48,077 nucleotides of DNA, taken from contig PABH01000066.1 of the NCBI GenBank assembly GCA_002702705.1, forward strand, positions 1-48,077, given 5' to 3'. Below the pieces are notes generated by a model. The model was not told the origin of the DNA. It worked only from the letters and a program-made list of their open reading frames with translations, and made no database searches. The DNA is from Anaerolineaceae bacterium. GTDB lineage: Bacteria; Chloroflexota; Anaerolineae; Anaerolineales; Anaerolineaceae. The first letter of the stretch is position 1, and the number at the start of each line of letters is the position of its first letter. Below, piece after piece: positions 8,579 through 19,038 of this stretch. A program made the translations under genes and the position numbers.

Positions 8579-8961
8579 GTATCACCATCCAATTTCGACA
8601 ACAAATCACGTACCGAGGCATTCATCTCATCATTTTCTCCCACTGTAATTTTATCGTTATTAACAAGGAGGAAAAACCCTGATGCTGTTTTATCCTTTGA
8701 AATCCCTTCAAAAAATTCTTTTTCGACCCCATATCGCCAAAACAAGAAATCTTCTACGGTATCATATTCGCACGCATAGTACTTTTGATATTCATTATTT
8801 AAATTTCGTGAATTAACAAAAATAGCTTGATATAATTCTTTAACAAAACTTGATGCATATGTGTCTGGATGTACCCCAGCGATTTCTAATAAATCTTTTT
8901 CGGTAGACAGTTTTTTTAAGTATAAAAAAAATTTACTGTAACTAAGATTCTTATATTTCAT
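8575..8961 (-). CDS. Small hypothetical protein of the NTPase/radical SAM cassette
   Basis: About 128 residues from the preferred ATG at 8961, which follows a GAGGGGAC ribosome site. A frame opening 12 bases further upstream lacks this. It overlaps the end of the NTPase gene by about 11 bases and the NSSS gene by 4. It is mostly helical and acidic, with YQKYYACEYDTVEDFLFWRY in the middle. No transmembrane segment or known motif is visible. Function is unknown; the tight packing indicates it belongs to the NTPase/radical SAM unit. Confidence 0.7.
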   Translation of the reverse strand: MKYKNLSYSKFFLYLKKLSTEKDLLEIAGVHPDTYASSFVKELYQAIFVNSRNLNNEYQKYYACEYDTVEDFLFWRYGVEKEFFEGISKDKTASGFFLLVNNDKITVGENDEMNASVRDLLSKLDGDT

Positions 8962-11392
8962 ATGTCCCCTCAAGAAATTCTAATAGGTTAATTAATTCCT
9001 GCTTAACTATTTTTATTTTAAAATTTTTTATAACATCTGTCAAAGCAGAGCGTAGAACTTCAAATTCTACATCTTCTCTTAATTCCCGTAATACCATTAA
9101 TGCGGGAAATCTTTCTTCTTCCAAATAGTGAATATTTACAGAATAATGTGACTTTAAAAAGTTTTTATTTTCAACTAATACTAAAATTGCCAAAAATTTT
9201 AAAAGATTTTTAATTTTACCTTGATTACTTGATTTATTAACAATTGCTTCTTGAATTTTTATAGAAAGAAATGAAATCATCGAAATTGATCTAAAATCGA
9301 AATCACGATATATGTCAGTTGTGTTGAATATTTTGGTAAGATAACCAAAATATTCTTTTTCACTTAGTCCATAAATAATATCAAAAAGAATATTAATATT
9401 TAAAATTGAATATTTAACTGTATCATTTCGATATGACAAATTCCTTAGAATATTAACAGCATAATTTCCATTTAGAAAGAAATTCTTTAATAAACTAATT
9501 TCTTTTTCATTTATATAATCCTCTGGGGTATCAAATATGGAATTAACAAATTTAGATTCAAACCAATGAAAATCGCTTATATAATCAAGAAGCTCATAAT
9601 TGTGATTCTTAATCGTCCATAAACATAAATATTTGGTTACCCCTTCAGATATCCTGCAAACAGGATCTGAAAAGGTGTTTATTAAATTTTTGGATGACTC
9701 CTGTTCTGTATCCCAAATTAATAGTATTTTGGAAGCGATCAAAAAATCACGAAATTCATCATAAACAAAATTCACTACTTCCCCTTCACCAAAAGCCACA
9801 TCCTCTTTTTTCTTAATATCCTTCCTTACGATAATATTTTCATAAGCAATATCATCAAGCCTTAATTGGACACCGCTTTCAAAACTATCAATGGGGATAT
9901 CTGAAAAATGCTGGTTGTTTATTGCCCAAGTTACAACAACTTCAACTGTGTTTTTCAAGTCCGGAATTGTAGCTTGTTTCACCTTAAAATATTTGTGGAA
10001 TATTTCTAATCGGTATAAATCTTCCAGAAAATCAGGCTGAGGTTTTCCGTCATAAGCTTCACAGAATATTCTTAACAAAAGTTTATCTTCATCAAATTGC
10101 TGTTGGATTTGCTCACTGACATGGTCAAGATTTATACGGATATTAAAATGGTCAAAATATTTTGAAATCAAGAATTTTCTATGAACTTGTGGAATCCTTT
10201 CATCAAATCGCCGTTTATCGATATCCATTACAGACATTTTTTCAAGTGAAATTAAATTGCCGAATCGCTCATCAAAATATTCTGAACGACAGGTAAGTAT
10301 GATTTTTAATTCATCAATAAAAGTACATCGTTGAAGAAATTGCTCAATTTTTTGAGAAAAGACAGATAAATTTCTATGCTCATTAAGCCCATCGATGAGA
10401 ACAAATAATGTGCGTTTTGTCTTATCGAATTTGACGAATGAAATCAAATCGTCGAATGTATATTTATTCGTGCCAAATAAGATCTTGATGATTTTTTCTT
10501 CAATCGTTTCATTCTCACCAATGTCATTAAATTGCCTTGTCGAAAAATAAAGACAGGTTTTATCTTTTTTGATTAAATAATTTTCCGCTAAATCACAAAG
10601 GAGGTTTGTTTTCCCATGTCCTGCTTCACTCTTTATAAGAAAAATTTTATTTTGGAGAGTTTTTAAATCTTCATATAAATCTGATATTGCCCATCTATAA
10701 CTTCCAGTGAATTGAAGATTTGAATAAATATATTCATACTTGTGAATTTTATTTTCAGGAATTTTCTCTTTATATTCAGGTTTTAACCCTGCATCATGAT
10801 CTGGAAAAATATTTAAAAATTTCTCTTTTTCTTTTATTACATCAAGGTATTTGTCTATTTCAGATTTTAAAGAATTTTTATCTTTTGGCTTTTTAGGATG
10901 GTGTTGTTTAGTGTAATCCCCTAATGGATAATCCAGAGTTCTTAAAAGGTTAACAACATATGCGTTATTCAAATTTGCTTCTGTTTGTTCGACGATTTTT
11001 TCGAAAAAAAGATAAGGTTCACAGAAATAACGAAGCTTTTCTTTGATATCAGAAACCTCTACAAATATATTCGGAATATATTTATTACTTTTCTTTTCTT
11101 TGTTTATTTCTTGTCGTGTAAATTCATCAATCTGCTCTGAAATTTTCTGATATTTTTTTCCAAAGCTATATACCATCCGTTCTTGAAAATCTAGCCCCTC
11201 TAAAAATTTTGAAAGCCCGCCCAATAACAACTCTTCAACAACAAAAATTAATCCTCCTGCAATAATTAATAAGGTAAGTGTTTTAAACCAGTTGTTTTGC
11301 TCTAACCACGGTGGAAAAAACACAATACTTCCTAAAAACACCAAGAAAAAAATCAAAACTACAAATATGAAAAACCTAATTGTTTGTTTCAT
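8951..11392 (-). CDS. Membrane-anchored NACHT-like (STAND) NTPase
   Basis: An 813-residue protein. Two hydrophobic helices near residues 5-27 and 38-58 should anchor it in the membrane, with a charged linker after them. The P-loop is FLIKSEAGHGKTNLL (near 252-265), the Walker B is LFVLIDGLNE (329-338), and a sensor-like IILTCRSEYF lies at 364-373. This order and the DGLNE form fit NACHT-type STAND ATPases, many of which are antiphage sensors. The C-terminal ~400 residues are helical with no recognised effector domain. The gene begins 10 bp after pglX, is AT-rich compared with it, and overlaps the next small gene. Sensing and effector roles are inference. Confidence 0.8.
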   Translation of the reverse strand: MKQTIRFFIFVVLIFFLVFLGSIVFFPPWLEQNNWFKTLTLLIIAGGLIFVVEELLLGGLSKFLEGLDFQERMVYSFGKKYQKISEQIDEFTRQEINKEKKSNKYIPNIFVEVSDIKEKLRYFCEPYLFFEKIVEQTEANLNNAYVVNLLRTLDYPLGDYTKQHHPKKPKDKNSLKSEIDKYLDVIKEKEKFLNIFPDHDAGLKPEYKEKIPENKIHKYEYIYSNLQFTGSYRWAISDLYEDLKTLQNKIFLIKSEAGHGKTNLLCDLAENYLIKKDKTCLYFSTRQFNDIGENETIEEKIIKILFGTNKYTFDDLISFVKFDKTKRTLFVLIDGLNEHRNLSVFSQKIEQFLQRCTFIDELKIILTCRSEYFDERFGNLISLEKMSVMDIDKRRFDERIPQVHRKFLISKYFDHFNIRINLDHVSEQIQQQFDEDKLLLRIFCEAYDGKPQPDFLEDLYRLEIFHKYFKVKQATIPDLKNTVEVVVTWAINNQHFSDIPIDSFESGVQLRLDDIAYENIIVRKDIKKKEDVAFGEGEVVNFVYDEFRDFLIASKILLIWDTEQESSKNLINTFSDPVCRISEGVTKYLCLWTIKNHNYELLDYISDFHWFESKFVNSIFDTPEDYINEKEISLLKNFFLNGNYAVNILRNLSYRNDTVKYSILNINILFDIIYGLSEKEYFGYLTKIFNTTDIYRDFDFRSISMISFLSIKIQEAIVNKSSNQGKIKNLLKFLAILVLVENKNFLKSHYSVNIHYLEEERFPALMVLRELREDVEFEVLRSALTDVIKNFKIKIVKQELINLLEFLEGTYEI

Positions 11393-11402
11393 CCCCTCCC
11401 CC

Positions 11403-14400
11403 CTAAATCCCCTTCAAGGCCTTGCCAAACTTGGCGTAGTTTACCTTCACCCCATCATCCAGATCGATCGAAATCTGCTCGGTGGCCAGGGGATAAATGA
11501 TTTCACTTTCATAATCGCGCAGTTCCAACAGGGTACTGTCAATCTGGCGGCTTTCTTTTTGGGCATCCACTTTATCTTTTTTGCTGGCACCCGGGCTGCG
11601 CTCGACCGAGTCGAGGTACTCCCGCCGGGCACGTAATTTGTTCTGATACTCGCGCAGGTATTTGTTCAGCAAAACCGAAACCGTATCCGGGCGGTAGCGG
11701 TGCATGTAAATAAGGGCATTAAAACTGCCCTTGGGGCTGCTGAAGAGCCAATAAATCGGGCGTTTTTTGTAGGTCTGGACGTGGTCTTTGTAAAAATCCC
11801 GCACAAAATAGGAACGCAGGTCTTTCCCCAGGGCGTTTTCGATAAAGCTCAGGTTATCTTCATAATTTTCTTCCCCAAAGGTGATCTTTAAGAAGGATTT
11901 AAAGCGGTTGGTGATATCATCCGGGAACCAATCCCCATCCAGAACCGGGGTGACGTTATCTTCATCGGGTGTAAACGTAGGGGTTGTTGTTCCAACCTTA
12001 TTCAGATAATCAGCCACCGTCTCACCCTGGTTAGCCAGGATCAAGCCCGGTTTATCGAGCGAGTAGCGCCCAAACATGCAGCCCACCGCGTAGGAGAGGA
12101 ATTCCTTCATGGTGTCCTCCAGCAGCCTGGCTTCACGTTCGGCTTCACTGATTTTTCGGCTTTTTGTATCCGGGTAGCGGTAGTGCGGGTTGCAGGTCAG
12201 GGTAATTTCGGACAGCGGCACCTCCGGTGTGAGTTCGTCTTGCAGTCCGTAGGCTTTGATAAAAATACGGTTATTTTCTTCCTCTAACTGTTGCATTTCT
12301 AATATGGTTTTTAACCATTCCTGTCGTAAAGCTGTGTAAGCATCTTTTAAATTGAGGTATTGTTTTACCGTTTTTAACAGCGATATACGCTCAAAATCCC
12401 AAGAGGTTTCATATGAATCCCAATCTTTTTTTGAAAATTCAATCAATTTTTTTACATTAGGTAGTAAATATGAATAAAAAGTAGAATCTATAAATGGGAA
12501 CATTGCTAAAACATAAACATTGAAATCCAAAGTTGGGGCTAAAAACGACATTATATTTTTAGCCACTATCGAGTTTAAAAGACCTAAGACAATTTCTTTT
12601 CTATCAACTTTATTTGAGAATATACAATTTCCTTTCGTGTCGAATATATAACCTTTATTTGAATATCGTACAGATAATGACCCTGATGTTAATGAAGACC
12701 AAGTTAATGATTCTAAAAAATAATATTCCCGACTTTTTAATCTAACATGCCATCCTTGATTTAATTGAGATTGAAACTTTTTTAATTCCTTTCCATTATT
12801 ATGCCAATTTACAAGAAGTAAATTATTTCCATACCATTTTTTATATGGGCCGCCTTTATTATATGGATACCACTTTTCATAACGCTGTTCAGATTCCTCT
12901 AAAGAAGAACAATTAAATGCAATATTTCCATACGACACTTCACTCCAATTTCTAACAAACCTTTCATTATTACTGGTAGCCATTCCCTGTTTAATTGTTA
13001 TTATCGATCTAAGATTTACCCCCTCCATAAACACCTCCCTGACCCGATCACTAACCCAGTATGCGATCGGGGAACCGGGGATTTTATTAAAATCAGCGGC
13101 AGAAGCTTTTGTCAGTCGTTCATTTTTAACAGGAAATTCTTTGGGCCGATTTGCTTCGGATAAATCTTCATAATTCACGTACGAATAATCACCTTTGTAT
13201 TCAGGCAAATAGTTTTTTCGCCAAACGGTTGCTGCTGTTCCAAAAGCAATCCCCATCACCATATTAGCCATATGTACCATACAATCTATAGTAACCGTAT
13301 GAAGAAGTTTTTTACGTAATTCTTCATACGAAGATAAAAACATCCAACTTTGCATGGTGACCATTGCATTAAATCCAAGGTTTTGTATTAAATCAAACCC
13401 ACGTTCAATGAACATAGCAAAAGTATCTGATTTGCTGTCCGGGTAATTATCCTTCGCAAATTTTTTAAAATTTGTTTCAAAATTCCCAAAATAGGGCGGG
13501 TTGGCAACCACCACCTGATACCTGGGGGAGAGATATGTGACCATCTCCAGCACCTTCTCCACCTTGCGGTTGGTTTCATATAGAAACAGGTCGTTAAACA
13601 CCCCCCGTTCCTGCATACGTTCCCTGATGGCCTGAGGGTTACGCACCCTGGGGCGGATTAACGAGCCGAAGGTGGTGGCGTCTTCAAACTGTTTTAAACC
13701 CTCCCATAAATCCTGGGTGAAAAGGTCGCTGCCCAGTTTTTCCATATAGGTCTTCAGTTCAGCCGCGCTGAAGGTGATATTCTCCATCACGCAGATGTTG
13801 GGTTTTACATTCCGTCGGGTTAAACGGCGGTCTTTTTCGTAGGCTTTCATATAGAGGGCAAAAGCCGCTAATGAACCCGCGCGCTGGTCAATTTCAATCC
13901 CATACAGGTTGTGTTTCAGGATCAGGGCCGGAATCTGGACCGGGTCGTAACCCATCTCTTCGTAAATGGCATATAAGAGATCAAAGGCATAGGTTAGAAT
14001 ATGTCCGCTGCCGCAGGCCGGATCGCACAAACGGATTTCTTCGGGGGAGGAGAGATGGATGTATTCCGCTTCTTGTTCAATGGGCTTAATATAATACGCC
14101 ATCTTTTCGATCAATCTGGATTCAGGGTGATTTAACAACCACAAGCGGCCCAGGGAGTTTTCCACCATGTACTGCACAATCCAGTGCGGGGTGAAGAGTT
14201 GGGTCACAGCGGGAATATCTTCGGTTGGCACGGCACTTTTGCGTCCCATGACCTCATCTTTTTTATCGGAGATGTAAAACTGGTATAACCAACCGATCAC
14301 TTCCACATCCTGGCAGGCTTCCGGTGTTAAAACCTGGCGCACCTGATTGAGGATGGAACTCCCCGAAAGCAGATCGACCGGCATTAATAACTGGGTGGTA

Positions 14401-14879
14401 TCTTCGATTTTTGTAAACAGGAACGGCATCGGTCCGGCCAATTGGTTGCAGACCGCCACCAGTAATAAACGGTAGGCTTCCTGCTGGGGGTTATCCGCCG
14501 GGTGGGTATTACTTAACAGGCCCAACACCTGTTTACGATCGACCTGTAAGGTCTCCTCAATATAACCGCCTTTGGCTTCCTGCAAAATCTCCGGCTGGGT
14601 GGCGCCGCTGGCGGGAGAAACCACACCGATGCGGTTAAAGCCGTTTAAATCCATATACCGTAAGGCACACAGGCGGTTAAACCAGGTGTAGGCCACGGCT
14701 TCAATCACCTGTTCGCGGGAGGTTTGTTGGATCCGCTTTTGCAGTTCTTCAATTAAAACCGCTTTTTGATGACGTTCGACGCTGTCGGTCAGCAGCACCT
14801 GCTGTAAACGGGCCTGCACTTCTCGGATGAGTTGTTTGCGTGCTTCCTGGGCGAATTTTTTTAAGGCGGTGGTATCCAT
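11403..14879 (-). CDS. pglX: BREX-1 adenine-specific DNA methyltransferase PglX
   Basis: PglX marks host DNA at a non-palindromic adenine site so that BREX spares it. The 1158-residue length fits. N6-adenine methylase motifs are visible: motif I LCDPACGSGHIL (~284-295) and motif IV ANPPYFGNF (~459-467). A target-recognition region follows, then a long C-terminal helical domain. The DNA encoding roughly the target-recognition part (about 12,300-13,030) is clearly more AT-rich than the flanking parts of the same gene, which suggests replacement of the specificity domain. It lies 8 bp after brxC and 10 bp before the NTPase gene. Confidence 0.95.
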   Translation of the reverse strand: MDTTALKKFAQEARKQLIREVQARLQQVLLTDSVERHQKAVLIEELQKRIQQTSREQVIEAVAYTWFNRLCALRYMDLNGFNRIGVVSPASGATQPEILQEAKGGYIEETLQVDRKQVLGLLSNTHPADNPQQEAYRLLLVAVCNQLAGPMPFLFTKIEDTTQLLMPVDLLSGSSILNQVRQVLTPEACQDVEVIGWLYQFYISDKKDEVMGRKSAVPTEDIPAVTQLFTPHWIVQYMVENSLGRLWLLNHPESRLIEKMAYYIKPIEQEAEYIHLSSPEEIRLCDPACGSGHILTYAFDLLYAIYEEMGYDPVQIPALILKHNLYGIEIDQRAGSLAAFALYMKAYEKDRRLTRRNVKPNICVMENITFSAAELKTYMEKLGSDLFTQDLWEGLKQFEDATTFGSLIRPRVRNPQAIRERMQERGVFNDLFLYETNRKVEKVLEMVTYLSPRYQVVVANPPYFGNFETNFKKFAKDNYPDSKSDTFAMFIERGFDLIQNLGFNAMVTMQSWMFLSSYEELRKKLLHTVTIDCMVHMANMVMGIAFGTAATVWRKNYLPEYKGDYSYVNYEDLSEANRPKEFPVKNERLTKASAADFNKIPGSPIAYWVSDRVREVFMEGVNLRSIITIKQGMATSNNERFVRNWSEVSYGNIAFNCSSLEESEQRYEKWYPYNKGGPYKKWYGNNLLLVNWHNNGKELKKFQSQLNQGWHVRLKSREYYFLESLTWSSLTSGSLSVRYSNKGYIFDTKGNCIFSNKVDRKEIVLGLLNSIVAKNIMSFLAPTLDFNVYVLAMFPFIDSTFYSYLLPNVKKLIEFSKKDWDSYETSWDFERISLLKTVKQYLNLKDAYTALRQEWLKTILEMQQLEEENNRIFIKAYGLQDELTPEVPLSEITLTCNPHYRYPDTKSRKISEAEREARLLEDTMKEFLSYAVGCMFGRYSLDKPGLILANQGETVADYLNKVGTTTPTFTPDEDNVTPVLDGDWFPDDITNRFKSFLKITFGEENYEDNLSFIENALGKDLRSYFVRDFYKDHVQTYKKRPIYWLFSSPKGSFNALIYMHRYRPDTVSVLLNKYLREYQNKLRARREYLDSVERSPGASKKDKVDAQKESRQIDSTLLELRDYESEIIYPLATEQISIDLDDGVKVNYAKFGKALKGI

Positions 14880-14887
14880 GGTTTCTC

Positions 14888-17800
14888 CTAGAGTGAGATG
14901 CGTTTGCCTTGCTGAATAGTTTCCAGCAAAGCCTGTTTAAATTCAACCAGATAAGCATCCACATCCGCTTCCGTTTCCAAAACTTGCTGGCTGCTGTTGG
15001 CCCGGATGCTGCGGATGGAAACCACAACCCGCTCTACAGGCGGGGTAGGATTTGGGGTCGGATCGGTCGACCCCGGTATGTCCGGAACAACGGTGGCGAC
15101 TGCCAAGGCGCTGATCTGCTCTAAAAGGCTGGGGTAGGTCACCTCTTCAAACCGGCGGCGGCTGTCACGTACGGAAGCAATGATTTTTATCATATCCAGC
15201 CCTTTGACAAAAAGGGTAATCTCTTCCAGTATCTGCTGCTGCTGGTGGGAGGTCAGTTTTTGATAATCGGCGTATTCCAGCAGGGCTTGTTTGCGGCCCT
15301 CAATGGCGTTAATCGTCTGCGTGCGTTCGTGGTTTAATTTATCCTCAATTTGTTTACGAATGTTATCCATCAACGTGCGGGCCTGTACCATCTGGTTTCC
15401 ACGGTAACAATGGGGATCCGCCAGCATTTCGCGCAGGTCCTGTATCTGAGATGCATCCACCGCATCAAAATTACCTTCCATACGGTCTAAAAATTTCCGG
15501 CAGGTTTCATAAATCTCTTTTTGGTCTCCGCCCATAAAACGGCGAATTGGGGCAATTACATTTTCCCTTAAATCGAGAAGTTCCTCGCTTTCCCGGCTGA
15601 ATTCTGTCAGGAAATAAGGATAGGGTTTTTTATTTAAGGTTTCCAGCCGGTTCACCACATCCCCCAATACAGCCAGGAAGGGAAAACGGTTCTGGTTGAT
15701 TTGCATATTTTTTAGAATGCCCGTCAAATCCAACAGGGCCTGTTTGGTTTCCATCCCCAAACTGCGTCCGTCATTACCGGAGGGTTGGTTGTCAAAAAAT
15801 TCCCGGTAAAAATCTTTCAGGCTGCGGATTTGCTGGTTGCTGAAGTCAATTTGAGGCTGCACGAGCAGGTTGCTGAAGCCGTGGGTGTTGCGCAGGGCAT
15901 CGTTTAACGCCCGCCCATCGAGGATATTACTGTCAGAACGGATTTCAAGTTTGCCACGGTTATGCAAAATAGCCACCAGGCATTGGATAGCGGCCAACGA
16001 CCATCCGTACGGACGACTGCTGAAAATATTCCTGATCTTGCTGAAGGTGACACGATGTTCTTTTTGATATTCCTGCTGAATCTTATTGAGCAGTTCGATT
16101 TGTGCCTCACTGTTTTCATACGCATCCTGGTCAAATAAGGCATCCTGTTCCCTGGTTAAGAAGTTCCAAATTTCGGATTCCTGGTAAGCGACCCCACCCA
16201 GCATGCCCAGGCTGGAATAGGTGCGAATGACCAATTCATTAAAGGCCTGCACGATGCGTGTTTTGGGTTCCTGGCTGGTGATCTCCAGACAGGTGCCGTT
16301 GACGTAAAAATCGGCTTTGGTGAGCATATTCTGAATGGACGTCTGTAAGTCGGTATAACGGCGTTGATTTTGCATCCGTTTTTCGCTGAGAATTCGCAAG
16401 AAAGTTTCATTTTGGTTGTTGGTGGTGGCTTGTTGGATATAACGGATCGTTTTGCAGTATAAATACAGGTCCAGCAAAACGCGGTTATCGGCTGGTAAGG
16501 CAACAATAACCATCGGGGATACCGAAGACATCATACTTAACCTAGTCGGATTTGCGGCGTGTTCATGTTCCGGAGAGATCACCTGAATGCCCAGTTCATA
16601 TTCACGCCCAAACAGCTTTTGGTCAACCTTCTTTGTGAAATCAAAATCCTGTTTTGAGGCTTCGTGATGTAGTTTCACCGATTTAATCACCCCATCAAAA
16701 ACCATCTTTTTAATTTCATCCAAGATCTGGGAAGAATCCACTTCGGTGCTTTTAATTTCTTCTTCTACATCTTTTTCTTCATCGGTGAGGAATTCGTATT
16801 CATCCCCATTTCGTTGGATATAGGTCTGCTGCTCCAGGAGGATTAAGGCCGTTTCAATCTTTTTGGTCAGCTGGCCCAGTTCCTGTTCAAAAGATTCGGT
16901 CATCAACACGCGAATATTGTGCAGCGTGGCTTTAAAATCTTTCACATACTTGATCAAAAAAAGTGCTTTTAACACACGAATGGCGTATGGATCTTCTAAA
17001 TTTTTCTCTGCGATTTGGATTTGATGCTGCACCTGGGTGCGAATCGCCGTGCGGATCCCTTCGTACATGCGGTCAAATGTCGCCAGTACCCCGGGGTTCT
17101 CTTCCTTTAAAGTAACAACAACATCCTGAAAAACACCTAACATGGAACGTTCTCCAATGGCTGTGTAACGCCCGGTAAAAGCGTTATGGGCAGAGAGACT
17201 GGTTAACACCTGTTGGAAAAGGTCAAATTGGTAAGGGACAAAAGGATACAAACTAATAAAATGGTCTTCGTGACGGAAATTTCGATAGGACCTTCCACCG
17301 GAAAAATCAAATAGGGTGCCGAAATTGTTATGCTGTTGACGGTAAATCGGTTCTAAAAGCCGTTCCCCATATTCAGTTTTTTTCAATAAACGGGTAGCAA
17401 TCACTTCATCCACATTGGCACTGGTTAATTGAATCGGCTTTTTGAGGAAACGGCCTTGAATGCGGGCAAAATCTTGTTCTTGATTTGCGTTGATGTCCCC
17501 AATCACCGTTTTCATATCTTGCTGCGAGGTGACGATGATCCATGCACGCCGGTCACAAATCGTTGCGAGACTTTCCGCAATCGTTTGCAGATTGAGCATT
17601 AATTGAGTGTCATTGGCAATAAACTGCCCGACCTCATCCACAAAAAAATTAAGCCGGAAACCGGGTTCCTGCTGATCGATATACTCTTTAACCATATGGG
17701 CAAAATCTTCAATTGAAAATTTATAATCCTGGCGATACTCTCGGATGATATTGACCACATGCTCCTGATCACTGCCGGTTACCTGGGCATAAACCTGGGC

Positions 17801-18406
17801 AATGGTTGAATTTTTCGCCAAAGCCATGTGGCGATCCTCCAACCATGGCTTCCCGCTTATTTCAACATACGCGGTTTGAAAATCTTCATATTTTCCCTGC
17901 CTGACCAAATCACGTTCAAACTGGGCGATAAACCCATGTTTTCCATAATAACCACACATCTCATTAAATACTTTAACAAAAACAGCCAGTACCGCGTCAC
18001 GGTCTGAAGTGGTAATCTGGTCTGCCTTTTGATCGATATTAAACAGGATACTTTTTGAGGGAATCTGAAGGGCCCGTTTGATATTTCCTTTTAAAAACTC
18101 ATCATCTCCGCATTTCGGCAGGAAATAAACAAGCATGTTTTTGCCATTGATCTCACGGTTTTCGAGCAGGAGGGCTAACATTTTTAACAGATGGGACTTC
18201 CCCGATCCGAAAAAGCCTGAGAGCCAGGCGCCGTTGGCGATCGGAGAATTAATATAAGCTTCCAAAAAATTGGTCAGGTGCCCGCTGACCTCCTTTGTCA
18301 GCACATATTCTTCTACCTCGTTTTGTAAACTGCTTTCGTCATCAGCTTTAATCACCCCTTCAATGGGTCGGTCAACAGGTTTGGCAAAGATTTCTTTTAA
18401 TGACAT
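14888..18406 (-). CDS. brxC: BREX system P-loop ATPase BrxC
   Basis: A 1172-residue BrxC, the large ATPase of BREX. Walker A is SGFFGSGKSHLLKM (GFFGSGKS at 64-71) and Walker B is RLNFFVDEVGQF (near 251-262). The next ~900 residues are mostly helical, with coiled-coil-like segments near 560-600 and 1010-1100 that may support oligomerisation. The gene starts 17 bp after brxB and ends 8 bp before pglX, in the standard brxA-brxB-brxC-pglX order. Confidence 0.95.
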   Translation of the reverse strand: MSLKEIFAKPVDRPIEGVIKADDESSLQNEVEEYVLTKEVSGHLTNFLEAYINSPIANGAWLSGFFGSGKSHLLKMLALLLENREINGKNMLVYFLPKCGDDEFLKGNIKRALQIPSKSILFNIDQKADQITTSDRDAVLAVFVKVFNEMCGYYGKHGFIAQFERDLVRQGKYEDFQTAYVEISGKPWLEDRHMALAKNSTIAQVYAQVTGSDQEHVVNIIREYRQDYKFSIEDFAHMVKEYIDQQEPGFRLNFFVDEVGQFIANDTQLMLNLQTIAESLATICDRRAWIIVTSQQDMKTVIGDINANQEQDFARIQGRFLKKPIQLTSANVDEVIATRLLKKTEYGERLLEPIYRQQHNNFGTLFDFSGGRSYRNFRHEDHFISLYPFVPYQFDLFQQVLTSLSAHNAFTGRYTAIGERSMLGVFQDVVVTLKEENPGVLATFDRMYEGIRTAIRTQVQHQIQIAEKNLEDPYAIRVLKALFLIKYVKDFKATLHNIRVLMTESFEQELGQLTKKIETALILLEQQTYIQRNGDEYEFLTDEEKDVEEEIKSTEVDSSQILDEIKKMVFDGVIKSVKLHHEASKQDFDFTKKVDQKLFGREYELGIQVISPEHEHAANPTRLSMMSSVSPMVIVALPADNRVLLDLYLYCKTIRYIQQATTNNQNETFLRILSEKRMQNQRRYTDLQTSIQNMLTKADFYVNGTCLEITSQEPKTRIVQAFNELVIRTYSSLGMLGGVAYQESEIWNFLTREQDALFDQDAYENSEAQIELLNKIQQEYQKEHRVTFSKIRNIFSSRPYGWSLAAIQCLVAILHNRGKLEIRSDSNILDGRALNDALRNTHGFSNLLVQPQIDFSNQQIRSLKDFYREFFDNQPSGNDGRSLGMETKQALLDLTGILKNMQINQNRFPFLAVLGDVVNRLETLNKKPYPYFLTEFSRESEELLDLRENVIAPIRRFMGGDQKEIYETCRKFLDRMEGNFDAVDASQIQDLREMLADPHCYRGNQMVQARTLMDNIRKQIEDKLNHERTQTINAIEGRKQALLEYADYQKLTSHQQQQILEEITLFVKGLDMIKIIASVRDSRRRFEEVTYPSLLEQISALAVATVVPDIPGSTDPTPNPTPPVERVVVSIRSIRANSSQQVLETEADVDAYLVEFKQALLETIQQGKRISL

Positions 18407-18423
18407 GATTTGGGATTCCCCTT

Positions 18424-19038
18424 TTAAATTTGATAATTAAGGATGTTCGTGGCACGGTAATATTGGTTGCCGCGCAGACGATCAAACAATACCAGGGCTG
18501 TGCTGCCCTCCCCTACCTCAACATACTTTCCGGGATAAAATATGAGCATAGGTCGGTCTTTGATTGTGCTTTGCAGGTTATTTAACAGGCTGTGGGAACG
18601 CAGGTAAGGAAAAACTTCCCCAACACCGGTGATAAAAACAAGGTCACATGGGGTCAGATTCAGTTTTTCGGCGATGGCTGGGATAACAAAATCCTGCGGG
18701 TCCAGCATGCCTTGCAGCAGATCCAACAGCTCCGCCTTACTATTTTCTCGTTCAAATTCGACAACCGTCTCCCAGTTATCCTCTTGGTAAATCAATTCCA
18801 GACATAGATCGTATAAGTTAATTACCAGGACTTTAATTCCAGCGTTGGCCAGCTGGTTGGTTAACTGCCCTACAATCTCTTCCCATTCTACAGCCTCATG
18901 CGGATGATAGGGGCAGATAAAAAAGGGAACATCATTACCTGGGCCTTTCATTGAAAGAAACTGCTTCGTTTTCAGAACGTTCAGCAAATGCTTAAAGCGT
19001 TCCGGGATCTTTTGTTCCAATAAATCAGGTAGTGCCAT
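18424..19038 (-). CDS. brxB: BREX protein BrxB (DUF1788)
   Basis: A 204-residue protein matching the BrxB/DUF1788 family in length and position, with family features KGPGNDVPFFICPYHPHEAV, a VFITGVGEVFPYLRSHSLLN strand-turn and a C-terminal RPMLIFYPGKY. BrxB is a core BREX protein without an assigned enzymatic activity. Its start overlaps the end of brxA by 14 bases, indicating coupled translation, and brxC follows 17 bp downstream. Confidence 0.92.
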   Translation of the reverse strand: MALPDLLEQKIPERFKHLLNVLKTKQFLSMKGPGNDVPFFICPYHPHEAVEWEEIVGQLTNQLANAGIKVLVINLYDLCLELIYQEDNWETVVEFERENSKAELLDLLQGMLDPQDFVIPAIAEKLNLTPCDLVFITGVGEVFPYLRSHSLLNNLQSTIKDRPMLIFYPGKYVEVGEGSTALVLFDRLRGNQYYRATNILNYQI

